From contig NZ_OVCN01000006.1 in NCBI RefSeq assembly GCF_900406815.1, positions 1 through 64,000 on the forward strand: 64,000 bases of DNA, read 5' to 3'. The stretch comes from Acinetobacter haemolyticus. Lineage in GTDB: Bacteria > Pseudomonadota > Gammaproteobacteria > Pseudomonadales > Moraxellaceae. Below are positions 19,461 through 28,289 of this stretch, piece by piece (the first letter of the stretch is position 1; each line of letters starts with the position of its first letter). The translations under genes and the position numbers were made by a program. The notes beneath the pieces are model-generated. The model had not been told where the DNA came from. It searched no databases and was given only the letters and a program-made list of their open reading frames with translations.

Positions 19461-20603
19461 TTATCGATGCGTATGAATAGACATAACCAGTCCAAAAGTC
19501 GCCATAAGTGTAATAATTGCAGTTCCGCCATAGCTCATAAAAGGCAAAGGCACACCCACTACAGGTAAAATACCACTGACCATGCCTGCATTTACAAATA
19601 CATAAACAAAAAATGACAAACCAAAGGCGCCTGCAACTAAACGACCATAGTTATGGAAACTTTGTAGACCAATTTGAAAAGTTCTAAAAATAATTGCGAA
19701 ATATAAAAGGATCAGCAGGGTCACGCCAATTAAGCCAAACTCTTCTGAATAAGCGGCAATAATAAAGTCGGTATGGCCTTCAGGGAGAAAGTGCAGATGG
19801 GATTGAGTACCTTCCAGAAAACCCTTGCCAGAGAACCCCCCAGAGCCAATCGCAGTTTTGGACTGGATAATGTTCCAGCCTGTGCCTAAAGCATCTGCTT
19901 CAGGATTTAATAAGGTCAGCACACGTTGCCTTTGGTAATTATGTAATAAAAAGTGCCATGCAATTGGTATCACGATTGCAACTGCACCCGCAGCAGCGGC
20001 TATTAATTTCCAAGATAAACCACTCAAGAAAAGTACAAAAATCCCGCTTGCAATTACCAACAGCGATGTACCTAGGTCAGGCTGTTCAGCAATCAGTATA
20101 AATGGAATAAGAATCAGGATAAGGGATAGAAATACCTGAGAGAAACTAGGTGGAAGCGCTTTACGAGACAAAAACCATGCGATCATCATCGGCATGCCAA
20201 TTTTCATAAATTCACTGGGTTGCACGCTTCCAAAGCCTGGGATATCGATCCAACGTTGTGCCCCCATACGCACTTCACCAAAAATCATCACGGCCAGTAA
20301 GGACAAAACCCCGAAAGCATAAAAATAGGGTGAAAATGCCTGATAAACTTTGGGTGGTATCTGTGCCAAGCTCAACATGACCACAAAGCCAATACAAAAG
20401 CTGATGGCTTGTCTGCTAACCAAGCCCACATTTTGTGCTGAAGCGCTATATAAGATCGTCAGCCCAAGAATGGCATTTAAGATCAAAAATAGACAAAGCC
20501 ATGGGTCAATATGGAGCTGTTGCCAACGAGAGGGCTGTGTCGCGGTGCTTAAGCCATCACGCGGTGCATGACGTAAAAATTTGTATTGTGAGCTTGGGGA
20601 CAT
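19461..20603 (-). CDS. rodA: Peptidoglycan glycosyltransferase RodA
   Basis: Inner-membrane SEDS-family peptidoglycan polymerase of 380 residues that elongates the cell wall with PBP2. About ten membrane segments are visible, with the family motifs AEQPDLGTSLL, SGGFSGKGFLEGTQS, FIAAYSEEFGLIG and GVPLPFMSYGGTAI. It is first in the rodA-mltB operon. The usual partner gene for PBP2 (mrdA) is not adjacent in this window. Confidence 0.93.
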   Translation of the reverse strand: MSPSSQYKFLRHAPRDGLSTATQPSRWQQLHIDPWLCLFLILNAILGLTILYSASAQNVGLVSRQAISFCIGFVVMLSLAQIPPKVYQAFSPYFYAFGVLSLLAVMIFGEVRMGAQRWIDIPGFGSVQPSEFMKIGMPMMIAWFLSRKALPPSFSQVFLSLILILIPFILIAEQPDLGTSLLVIASGIFVLFLSGLSWKLIAAAAGAVAIVIPIAWHFLLHNYQRQRVLTLLNPEADALGTGWNIIQSKTAIGSGGFSGKGFLEGTQSHLHFLPEGHTDFIIAAYSEEFGLIGVTLLILLYFAIIFRTFQIGLQSFHNYGRLVAGAFGLSFFVYVFVNAGMVSGILPVVGVPLPFMSYGGTAIITLMATFGLVMSIHTHR

Positions 20604-20710
20604 GCGAATCTAGATCAGGTAAATCAAGGCTTTGGGAATGCTAACATAAACGCTAATTTAGACAATGAAAATTTAGAAATTGTGACACTTCTTGGTTTTA
20701 AATCAGCATA

Positions 20711-20741
20711 AAAAAAGCGACGATTTTAAAATCGTCGCTTT
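20711..20741 (-). terminator. Rho-independent terminator of the ABC transporter-queF operon
   Basis: A 14-base palindrome AAAGCGACGATTTT / AAAATCGTCGCTTT followed on the minus strand by T residues, 15 bases after the last gene of the operon. Confidence 0.9.
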
Positions 20742-20756
20742 GATAAAAATGTTGGC

Positions 20757-21416
20757 TTATTTTTGAATCAACAACTGATCAAAGTGCTTAGTAAATACTT
20801 CTAGCTCTTCTTGACTCAAGCTTGGGATAAGTTTTTTGATTACAATATGTACAGCAGTTTCAACACCGCTGGTTGCTACACTTGCAACACCGCGTTTAAC
20901 CATACCTAAACCAAGAGTCTTGTTGTATTCAGTCATAAAGTGTTGAATAAGCGCATCTGCAAAAGACTTAAACTGTTGGGTTAAAGCATCGCGTTGGGCT
21001 TTACCGTTACCAGCTTGAACTTCAGCAAAGCTTTTCTTCATTTCTGTAACAAGACTATCTGGTAAAACTGTACCAATACGTTGTTTACCCTCATTATCAG
21101 TAAACAAACTTTTTTCCATAAACGCTAAAGATTCTAAGACTTGTTCGTTAGAGGTTTTACCTAGAAGCTGTTTCATCAAGGTTTCAACAATGCTACGGAT
21201 TTTAATTGCAAGTCCTTCAGTCGTGTCACGCTTTTCACTTGGTGGAAATTGTTGAACCAGATGAACCAACATAGTGTCAATTAACTCATCAGTAAGCTGT
21301 AGAGAAATTTTGTCACGTAAAGGGTATTGTGGTTCTTTGCTGTCACGATTGGCTTGTGCAAGTTGAATGTCTTTACTCAAGCTTTCTGATGGAAGAATAC
21401 CGAAATAACTGGTCAT
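20757..21416 (-). CDS. Conserved hypothetical protein
   Basis: A 219-residue, mostly helical soluble protein that I do not recognise. There is no signal peptide. Positions 170-200 (GMVKRGVASVATSGVETAV) have a mildly hydrophobic stretch, and the C-terminus SLSQEELEVFTKHFDQLL is amphipathic. It is the last gene of a four-gene run (ABC ATPase, permease, queF, this), starting 33 bases after queF and ending at a terminator. The shared transcript gives no functional clue on its own. Confidence 0.75.
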   Translation of the reverse strand: MTSYFGILPSESLSKDIQLAQANRDSKEPQYPLRDKISLQLTDELIDTMLVHLVQQFPPSEKRDTTEGLAIKIRSIVETLMKQLLGKTSNEQVLESLAFMEKSLFTDNEGKQRIGTVLPDSLVTEMKKSFAEVQAGNGKAQRDALTQQFKSFADALIQHFMTEYNKTLGLGMVKRGVASVATSGVETAVHIVIKKLIPSLSQEELEVFTKHFDQLLIQK

Positions 21417-21449
21417 TGAAGAACGTCCTCTATATCAAATTTATTCGTT

Positions 21450-22265
21450 TTATTGTCGTGCCAAGCGAATTGGCTCAGGCATCCATGACACATCTGATAC
21501 TCGACATGGATTAATATCCAATCCACCACGGCGAGTATAAGTCGCATAGACCATCAACTTTTGAGGTCCGAGCAATTTCCATATGTCAGCGAATATCTGC
21601 TCAACACATTGCTCATGAAAACCATTATGCTGACGGTAGGAGATAATATAGGCTAATAGGCTACGATAACAAGGTTTTTTGCCTTGAAAACGAATAAAAA
21701 CTGTACCCCAGTCAGGTTGACCCGTGACTGGACAATTACTTCTAAGCAAGTGCGAGTACAGTTCAATTTCGAGCTCTTCATTTTCGTCGGCATCTAATCG
21801 CAGCAGGCTTGCATCTGGATGCTCAGACAAGCGATCAGGTATCAGGTCATCGATACAAATACCTGTTGGTTTAGATATTTCTAAATCATCAACTTGAAAG
21901 AGTTGCAGCTCAATTTTTGCACCTGCGGCAAGGGATAGATCACGCTCGACAGTTTCAATGAATGCTTGTTTCGATTCAAATTTAGTAAAATTCAAACTAT
22001 TGAAATAAAGTTTGAGCGACTTCGATTCGATTAAATTAGGTGAGCTAGCAGGCAGTGTTAAACGGCCAATCGCGACCTGTGGCAAGCCTAGTGAGCTGAG
22101 CCATGAAATCTCAAATACATGCCACCAGTCTTTACCTTGAGTGATCCCTTCAACATCTGCATATTGCTGACGAGATTCGGCACGAGAGATAGGAAATAAA
22201 ACCTCAGGTTGATATTGAGTTGGGTATTGGGTTTCTTTACCCAATTGAGAATGTTCAACACTCAT
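21450..22265 (-). CDS. queF: NADPH-dependent 7-cyano-7-deazaguanine reductase
   Basis: Cytoplasmic enzyme of queuosine biosynthesis that reduces preQ0 to preQ1. It is the long, bimodular form (271 residues) typical of gammaproteobacteria. The substrate motif ESKSLKLYFNSLN lies in the N-terminal half. The catalytic cysteine is C178 in SNCPVTGQPDWG with D185, and FHEQCVEQIF carries the conserved His-Glu. Its ATG overlaps the stop of the ABC permease gene by four bases, so translation is probably coupled. Other queuosine genes are not in this window. Confidence 0.95.
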   Translation of the reverse strand: MSVEHSQLGKETQYPTQYQPEVLFPISRAESRQQYADVEGITQGKDWWHVFEISWLSSLGLPQVAIGRLTLPASSPNLIESKSLKLYFNSLNFTKFESKQAFIETVERDLSLAAGAKIELQLFQVDDLEISKPTGICIDDLIPDRLSEHPDASLLRLDADENEELEIELYSHLLRSNCPVTGQPDWGTVFIRFQGKKPCYRSLLAYIISYRQHNGFHEQCVEQIFADIWKLLGPQKLMVYATYTRRGGLDINPCRVSDVSWMPEPIRLARQ

Positions 22266-23035
22266 TCACGCATTCCTGAACCACGAGCTAATAAATGATA
22301 AGCGATTGCATACAAGACGATACAGCAGAGTGTCACAATGCCCAAAGAAAAGGAAACATTAACGTCACTATGCCCTAAAATGCCAAAGCGGAAAGCATTG
22401 ACCATATATACAATCGGATTGATTAAAGATAGGTTTTGCCAAAATGGGCTTAATGCACTAATCGCATAGAAAACACCGCCTAAATAGGTAAGGGGTGTTA
22501 ACACAAAGGTTGGAATAATAGAAATATCATCAAACGACTTTGCGTAGACAGCATTGATAAAACCACCCAGAGAGAACAATAACGAGGTGATGATGACGGT
22601 ATATATTGTCACAAAGAAATTATAAATTTCTAAGTGGGTAAAGAACAAGCTCATCAAGGTCACAATCAAGCCAACCAAGACACCACGACACACCCCACCA
22701 ATTACATAGCCCCAAAGGATTAAATGTAATGGCACGGGACTCATGATCAATTCTTCAATGCTTTTTTGGAATTTCGCACTAAAAAAACTTGATGAAACGT
22801 TGGCATAACTGTTGGTAATGACTGCCATCATGATTAAGCCAGGCACAATAAATTGCATATAGCTAAAGCCACCCATTTCCCCAATACGTGAACCCACCAG
22901 ATTGCCAAAAATCACAAAATATAAACTCATGGTGATTGCAGGCGGGAGTAAGGTTTGTGGCCAAATACGCATGAAACGGCGTATTTCTTTAACAACTAAA
23001 GTCCACAGTGCGGTTTGTAACTGACTAAAGTTCAT
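22262..23035 (-). CDS. ABC-2 type transporter permease (YadH-like)
   Basis: A 257-residue inner-membrane ABC-2 permease with about six membrane segments (PPAITMSLYFVIFGN, MQFIVPGLIMMAVITNSYAN, LSPFWQNLSLINPIVYMVNAF). It pairs with the ATPase encoded just upstream, overlapping it by four bases. YadGH-type exporters are widespread and the cargo is unknown. Its own stop overlaps the queF start by four bases. Confidence 0.88.
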   Translation of the reverse strand: MNFSQLQTALWTLVVKEIRRFMRIWPQTLLPPAITMSLYFVIFGNLVGSRIGEMGGFSYMQFIVPGLIMMAVITNSYANVSSSFFSAKFQKSIEELIMSPVPLHLILWGYVIGGVCRGVLVGLIVTLMSLFFTHLEIYNFFVTIYTVIITSLLFSLGGFINAVYAKSFDDISIIPTFVLTPLTYLGGVFYAISALSPFWQNLSLINPIVYMVNAFRFGILGHSDVNVSFSLGIVTLCCIVLYAIAYHLLARGSGMRE

Positions 23036-23967
23036 TGATCCGCTCCTGTAAGATTTTTTTCAACCATTTTGACGAATAATTCTTCCAAGCGATTAGATTT
23101 GTTGCGCATACTACTGACTTGAATGTTTTGTGATTGCAATAACAAGAATAAGTCATTCATGGTATGTGCTTTATCCATAGTGACTTCTAGCGTTACTTGA
23201 TCAATCAAATTAAATTTGAAACCAATAATATTTAAATCCATGTGATTTATAGGTTCAGCCAAATCACAAATGAACGATTCTTCATTGAGCTGGTTCAAGA
23301 AGCCTTTCATCGAGGTGTCTTCTTTAATCACACCACGATCAATAATGGCGATGCGACGACACAACATTTCGGCTTCTTCGAGATAATGTGTGGTGAGAAT
23401 GATGGATGTGCCGTTTTCATTCATCTCAGTCAAAAATTCCCACATTGAACGACGTAATTCGATATCTACACCGGCCGTTGGTTCATCGAGGATAAGCAGT
23501 TTCGGTTCATGCATCATGGCACGTGCAATCATCAAGCGGCGTTTCATACCGCCTGAAAGCATACGTGATTGAATATTACGTTTTTCCCAGAGCCCGAGTT
23601 TTTCTAAATAATACTCTGCACGTTGTTCGGCTAATTTTCTAGGAATGCCGTAATAACCCGCCTGTGTCACCAAGATATCAAAAGTTTTTTCAAACTGACC
23701 GAAGTTAAATTCTTGTGGAACAACACCTAAACATTGTTTTGCGTGTGAAGGGTGAGTATCCAAATTGTGGCCAAAGATCTCGACTGAACCCGATGTTTTT
23801 TTGGTTAGTGAGCTGATGATACCGATCGTGGTTGATTTACCTGCACCATTAGGTCCTAATAATGCATAAAACTCACCCTCAGGCACGGTTAAGTTAATAC
23901 CTTTTAACGCCTGAAAACCATTACGATAAGTTTTGGACAAATCGCTCAATACCAAAGCATCAGTCAT
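23032..23967 (-). CDS. ABC transporter ATP-binding protein (YadG-like)
   Basis: A 311-residue ATPase of an ABC-2 exporter. Walker A is GPNGAGKST (38-46), the signature is LSGGMKRRLMIARAM, Walker B is LLILDEPTAGVD and the H-loop is LTTHYLEEAE. The C-terminal 80 residues resemble the regulatory tail seen in antibiotic and polysaccharide exporter ATPases. The frame is open to 24027, but ATG 23967 (MTDALVLSDL) fits the family. It is first in the operon with the permease and queF. Confidence 0.9.
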   Translation of the reverse strand: MTDALVLSDLSKTYRNGFQALKGINLTVPEGEFYALLGPNGAGKSTTIGIISSLTKKTSGSVEIFGHNLDTHPSHAKQCLGVVPQEFNFGQFEKTFDILVTQAGYYGIPRKLAEQRAEYYLEKLGLWEKRNIQSRMLSGGMKRRLMIARAMMHEPKLLILDEPTAGVDIELRRSMWEFLTEMNENGTSIILTTHYLEEAEMLCRRIAIIDRGVIKEDTSMKGFLNQLNEESFICDLAEPINHMDLNIIGFKFNLIDQVTLEVTMDKAHTMNDLFLLLQSQNIQVSSMRNKSNRLEELFVKMVEKNLTGADQ

Positions 23968-24104
23968 AAAACGTCTCACGTTATTAAATAGAATGGGTAT
24001 TCTGAGCGATATGGAACAAGAAACCAAGTGTAAAAGTGGTTTATCTTGTTCTATATATAGAACAGGGTTTCACAGAGCAGAGGAACCGATTACCTCAAAT
24101 AAAA

Positions 24105-24998
24105 TTAAGTGTTAATTGATTTAAATTGTTTAATGAGGAAATCAATAAAAATCTGCAATTTTTTTGAAATGTTTTGACCATTTGGATAAAGCGCGTAAAA
24201 GTTCATCATTGGGCTATGATAGTCCTCCAAACATCTGCAAATCTCACCAGCATCAAAATATTTTTTTGCAATAAAATCAGGTAAAAAGACGATCCCGTGA
24301 CCTTTGGTGCATAAATCTAGTAATAGGTCGCCATTATTACAGATAAATTTTGGATAGCATTGGATCAACTCTGTTGTTTCATTTCTCCTAAGGGTGATTT
24401 TATTGTGGCTGTTTTTTTGGCTATACAGCAGGATATCGTGTTTTTTTAACTCGTCGATTGTATTCGGTATTCCTTTTTTTTCCAGATAATCCTTTGATGC
24501 ATAGAAGCTACGTTTGTAAGTTCCAATCACAGTGTTCTGGAAGTTGTGATCTGCTGTGTCATCGACCCTTAGAGTCAAGTCAAATTGTTGTTCGTAAATA
24601 TCAACAAAGCTATCCGTAAGATATAAGTCGATTTTAATGAAGGGAAATTGTTGAATAAAATCTGAAATGATATTTGTCAATACATCACGGCTAAACGAGA
24701 GGGGCGCATTAATTTTTAACTCACCTTCTGGATATTGTTGATCATAACTAATCTCATATTTTGCCCATTCTAATTCACTCATCATGACTTTGGCATGTTG
24801 ATAGAACTTTTCTCCACAGGGCGTGAGATTCATTCGACGTGTTGTTCTGATAAAAAGTGAAACCTTTAAATCATTTTCAAGATACTGAATTCTTTTAGAA
24901 ACTAAATCTCGTGAAATATTTAAATGTTTAGCTGAAATACTAAAATTTCCATGTTCAACGACGCTTAAAAAAGTATTGATGCAGTCGATTCTATCCAT
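24105..24998 (-). CDS. LysR family transcriptional regulator
   Basis: A 297-residue LysR-type regulator: N-terminal winged helix (MDRIDCINTFLSVVEHGNFS, then SRDLVSKRIQYLENDL and RTTRRMNLTPCGEKFY) and a C-terminal substrate-binding domain (LKINAPLSFSRDVL, GIVFLPDFIAKK). It is divergent from the isochorismatase-amidohydrolase genes, which are its most likely targets. A perfect 11-base palindrome begins four bases upstream of its start codon and overlaps the likely ribosome-binding site, suggesting autoregulation. The effector is unknown. Confidence 0.9.
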   Translation of the reverse strand: MDRIDCINTFLSVVEHGNFSISAKHLNISRDLVSKRIQYLENDLKVSLFIRTTRRMNLTPCGEKFYQHAKVMMSELEWAKYEISYDQQYPEGELKINAPLSFSRDVLTNIISDFIQQFPFIKIDLYLTDSFVDIYEQQFDLTLRVDDTADHNFQNTVIGTYKRSFYASKDYLEKKGIPNTIDELKKHDILLYSQKNSHNKITLRRNETTELIQCYPKFICNNGDLLLDLCTKGHGIVFLPDFIAKKYFDAGEICRCLEDYHSPMMNFYALYPNGQNISKKLQIFIDFLIKQFKSINT

Positions 24999-25002
24999 GA
25001 TT

Positions 25003-25030
25003 TATCCATTTAAATGTTATTAAATGGATA
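25003..25030. promoter_or_regulatory. Perfect palindrome at the LysR gene start
   Basis: TATCCATTTAA (25003-25013) and its exact complement TTAAATGGATA (25020-25030) with a 6-base gap. The arm next to the regulator overlaps its probable ribosome-binding region (GGAT). A third TATCCAT copy lies at the start codon (24992-24998). This fits a LysR autoregulatory operator controlling the divergent pair. Confidence 0.6.
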
Positions 25031-25177
25031 TTCATGCATTTAGATAAACGAAGCAAGTATGTTTCTGATTGTATTCAAATCGCAGACAAATTGATTCAAT
25101 TTTGCTATCTATTTTTTTACAGCCAGTTTTGTTTTCATAGAACGACATCGTTTACAGTCAGTATGTCGAGTTTGAAA

Positions 25178-25864
25178 ATGAACAAATCACTTTTAGAACA
25201 ATTATCACCAACAAATTGCCAAGTCATTTTTATAGACCATCAACCGCAAATGGCTTTTGGGGTACAATCAATTGACCGCCAAGTTCTTAAAAATAATACA
25301 GTTGGTTTAGCAAAAGCTGCGAAAGTTTTCGGTATTCCAACTACGATTACAACGGTTGAAACAGAAAGTTTCTCAGGTCACACCTATCCAGAATTATTAG
25401 ATGTTTTTCCTGATGCGCCTTTACTTGAACGAACGTCAATGAACTCATGGGATGACCAAAAAGTTCGTGATGCATTAGCAAAAAATAATCGCAAAAAAGT
25501 GATTGTGTCTGGTTTATGGACAGAGGTTTGTAATAATACCTTTGCTTTCGGTGCAATGCTTGAAGGTGATTATGAAATTTATATGGTGGCAGATGCGTCT
25601 GGTGGTACTTCAAAAGAAGCTCATGATTATGCGATGCAACGGATGATTCAAGCGGGAGTAGTGCCAGTGACTTGGCAACAGGTTTTACTGGAATGGCAAC
25701 GTGACTGGGCGCACCGTGAAACTTATGATGCTGTGATGGCTATTGTACGTGAACATTCGGGCGCCTATGGAATGGGTGTGGACTATGCTTATACGATGGT
25801 ACATAAAGCACCAGAACGTACAACAACGCATCACCAAGTTATGTCACCTGTTCCTGCAAAATAA
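25178..25864 (+). CDS. Isochorismatase family cysteine hydrolase
   Basis: A 228-residue YcaC/isochorismatase-like hydrolase. The catalytic Asp is D20 in VIFIDHQPQM and the nucleophile is C118 in SGLWTEVCNN; an Asn-rich TSMNSW segment lies between. Members cleave small amides or esters, and the substrate here is unknown. The frame is open from 25034, but that adds 48 non-conserved residues; ATG 25178 (MNKSLLEQL) or ATG 25163 is more likely. It is followed by a terminator-like hairpin and then an amidohydrolase gene. Confidence 0.87.
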   Translation: MNKSLLEQLSPTNCQVIFIDHQPQMAFGVQSIDRQVLKNNTVGLAKAAKVFGIPTTITTVETESFSGHTYPELLDVFPDAPLLERTSMNSWDDQKVRDALAKNNRKKVIVSGLWTEVCNNTFAFGAMLEGDYEIYMVADASGGTSKEAHDYAMQRMIQAGVVPVTWQQVLLEWQRDWAHRETYDAVMAIVREHSGAYGMGVDYAYTMVHKAPERTTTHHQVMSPVPAK

Positions 25865-25873
25865 TAGATCATT

Positions 25874-25902
25874 GAAAGGCAGGATTTCATGCCTTTCTTT
25901 TT
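25874..25902 (+). terminator. Rho-independent terminator after the isochorismatase-like gene
   Basis: Stem GAAAGGCA / TGCCTTTC with an 8-base loop and a T-run. It stands only 10 bases after the stop, so the amidohydrolase downstream is probably expressed by read-through or by its own promoter. Confidence 0.7.
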
Positions 25903-25931
25903 CCTTATCACAAAAAAAAGTGGGGTAAAAA

Positions 25932-27800
25932 ATGGCTCAAATTGATTTAATTCTAAGAAATGCAAAAATTACCACGTTGAATCCACAGCAACCTGAGGCT
26001 CAGGCAATTGCAATTACAGCGGGCAAGATCATTGCCGTTGATGATAACGATAAAATTATGAAAATGGCGACATCGACTACGAAAGTTGTTGATTTAAATG
26101 GTCGTCGCGTAATTCCTGGTTTAAATGACAGTCACTTGCATTTAATTCGTGGTGGTTTGCATTATAACATGGAGTTACGGTGGGAAGGTGTTCCCTCAGT
26201 TGCTGATGCATTACGGTTGTTGAAAGAGCAGGCTGAAAATACACCAGCTCCTCAATGGGTACGTGTAGTTGGTGGTTGGAATGAATTTCAATTTGTTGAA
26301 CGTCGTCTACCGACATTGGATGAGATCAATAAAGCGGCGCCTGATACACCAGTATTTATTTTACATCTATATGCTAAAGCGATGCTCAATTGTGCTGCTT
26401 TAGATGCGCTTGGTTTTAATAAAGACACGCCTGATCCACCAGGAGGCACGATTCAACGCAATGAAAAAGGTGAACCGACAGGTTTATTGTTGGCAACACC
26501 TTCAGCGATGATTTTGTATTCAACTTTGGGCAAAGCACCAATTCTTGAACGTGACGATCAAGTCAATTCAACACGTCACTTTATGCGTGAGCTAAATCGT
26601 TTAGGAATTACTTCATTAATTGATGCGGGCGGTGGTGGGCAAAACTATCCCGAAGATTATGATGTGATACAACATTTGCACCAAAAAGAGCAAATGACGG
26701 TACGTGTTGCTTATAACTTATTTGCGCAGAAAGCAGGTCAGGAATATCAGGATTATCAAAAGTGGACTGAGATGACCTTTCCTGGAGATGGCGATGCTTT
26801 TTTACAAATGAATGGTGCGGGCGAGAATTTGACATGGTCTGCTGCTGATTTTGAAAACTTTCTAGAACCTCGTCCAGAACTCACCAAGGGTATGGATGCT
26901 GAATTAGAGCGCATCGTGGAATTGCTCGCTGAGAAGAAATGGCCATTTCGTATTCATGCCACTTATGACGAAAGTATTGAGCGTTTTCTGAATGTCTTTG
27001 AGCAAGTCAATGAGCGTAAACCGTTTGCCACTCGATTTATTATTGATCATGCAGAAACGGTGTCAGAAAAGAACATTGAGCGAATTGGTGCTTTGGGTGG
27101 CGGTATCGCAATTCAACATCGTATGGCCTTCCAAGGTGAATACTTTGTCGACCGTTATGGTGCGGATGCAGCCAAAGCTACGCCACCCGTGAAAAAGATG
27201 CTTGAGTTAGGTGTGCCAGTCGGAGCAGGTACAGATGCAACCCGAGTTGCCTCATATAATCCTTGGGTTTGTCTATATTGGTTAACCACTGGAAAAACTG
27301 TGGGTGGATTACCGTTATACGATGAGAAAAATTTATTAGACCGTCAGACTGCATTGAAACTTTGGACCAAAGGTTCGGCATGGTTCTCAGGGGAAGCAGA
27401 TGTGAAGGGTGCTTTGGTGCAAGGTGAGTTAGCTGATTTAGTTGTGCTATCTGATGATTATTTCTCAATTGAGGCTGAAGAAATAAAAAATATTGAATCA
27501 GTAATGACCGTATTAGGTGGAAAAATCGTATATGCGGGTGCTGAATTTAAACAGGATGATTCACCTTTACCTCCAGCCTCGCCAACATGGTCGCCTGTGA
27601 GAAAATTTGGTGGGTATTGGAGAGCTACAGAAAATCGCAATGCGCCGTCTCATCAACCATTGCAAGCTAAGTCAGCCGCTTGTGCATGTACCAATAGTTG
27701 CGGCATGCATGGTCATAGTCATGCATGGGTTCTCGATGTCCCAGTGAAAGATAAAAAATCTTTTTGGGGAGCTTTAGGTTGTTCGTGCTTCGCTTTCTAA
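25932..27800 (+). CDS. Amidohydrolase family protein (YtcJ/LAF3-like)
   Basis: A 622-residue metal-dependent hydrolase of the amidohydrolase_3 group. Metal-binding histidines are seen in LNDSHLHL (H68, H70), with more in FRIHATYDES, FIIDHAE and the late GAGTDATR. The C-terminal 50 residues are unusual: rich in Cys and His (CACTNSCGMHGHSHAW, then GCSCFAF at the end), beyond the catalytic domain. The substrate is unknown. The neighbouring isochorismatase-like hydrolase, XapX protein and LysR regulator suggest a small catabolic or detoxification unit. Confidence 0.85.
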   Translation: MAQIDLILRNAKITTLNPQQPEAQAIAITAGKIIAVDDNDKIMKMATSTTKVVDLNGRRVIPGLNDSHLHLIRGGLHYNMELRWEGVPSVADALRLLKEQAENTPAPQWVRVVGGWNEFQFVERRLPTLDEINKAAPDTPVFILHLYAKAMLNCAALDALGFNKDTPDPPGGTIQRNEKGEPTGLLLATPSAMILYSTLGKAPILERDDQVNSTRHFMRELNRLGITSLIDAGGGGQNYPEDYDVIQHLHQKEQMTVRVAYNLFAQKAGQEYQDYQKWTEMTFPGDGDAFLQMNGAGENLTWSAADFENFLEPRPELTKGMDAELERIVELLAEKKWPFRIHATYDESIERFLNVFEQVNERKPFATRFIIDHAETVSEKNIERIGALGGGIAIQHRMAFQGEYFVDRYGADAAKATPPVKKMLELGVPVGAGTDATRVASYNPWVCLYWLTTGKTVGGLPLYDEKNLLDRQTALKLWTKGSAWFSGEADVKGALVQGELADLVVLSDDYFSIEAEEIKNIESVMTVLGGKIVYAGAEFKQDDSPLPPASPTWSPVRKFGGYWRATENRNAPSHQPLQAKSAACACTNSCGMHGHSHAWVLDVPVKDKKSFWGALGCSCFAF

Positions 27801-27814
27801 CGATTTCTTTTGCT

Positions 27815-27842
27815 GAGGTATGACTTTATTACGTCATACCTC
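27815..27842 (+). promoter_or_regulatory. Intergenic stem-loop before the XapX gene
   Basis: Perfect 10-base stem GAGGTATGAC / GTCATACCTC with an 8-base loop. It ends exactly at the CGGAG ribosome-binding site of the next gene and is not followed by a T-run, so it looks more like an mRNA-processing or translation-control element than a terminator. Confidence 0.5.
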
Positions 27843-27855
27843 GGAGATTGCTGCC

Positions 27856-28023
27856 ATGAAAATGTATTTCTTATCATTAGGTGTGGGACTGCTGGTGGGG
27901 GTGTTGTATTACGTTTTGAATGTACGCTCGCCAGTTCCACCCATTGTTGCTTTAGTTGGATTGTTGGGGATGGTGGTAGGTGAAAAGCTTATTCCATTGA
28001 TCAAAGATATTTTCCCCTCATAA
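27856..28023 (+). CDS. XapX domain-containing membrane protein
   Basis: A 55-residue protein with two membrane segments and the XapX/DUF1427 pattern: LSLGVGLLVGVLYYVLNVRS.PPP.VALVGLLGMVVGE. The family is named for XapX of E. coli, and its role is not established. An in-frame TTG 12 codons earlier is possible, but it would run through the upstream hairpin; ATG 27856 follows CGGAG. It is the last gene in line with the isochorismatase-like and amidohydrolase genes. Confidence 0.8.
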   Translation: MKMYFLSLGVGLLVGVLYYVLNVRSPVPPIVALVGLLGMVVGEKLIPLIKDIFPS

Positions 28024-28289
28024 TCGATACAGTTAGGTTTTATAAATGGTTCAGAAAAATCAATCTTGCTCTGATCTGTAAAAAGATTATTGGATGCGCA
28101 ATCCAATAATTTGATGAGATTAGGAGTAGTTAGAACAGAACTTAATAAGCGATTGCGAACAGAGTTACATTCGGAAAATGAAGACAATCAAATCATAGAT
28201 TCTAAAAAATCCAGCATAGGTTTTTGGACTGAACTCACGTTTAAACTTCTAATCAAACAGTGTAAGAAATAATAAATTAGGTGGAAATG

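Noticed and set aside
28090..28272. TTG-initiated 60-codon frame before the DUF1275 gene
   Set aside because: No ribosome-binding site, rare start codon and no recognisable family; composition is only weakly protein-like.
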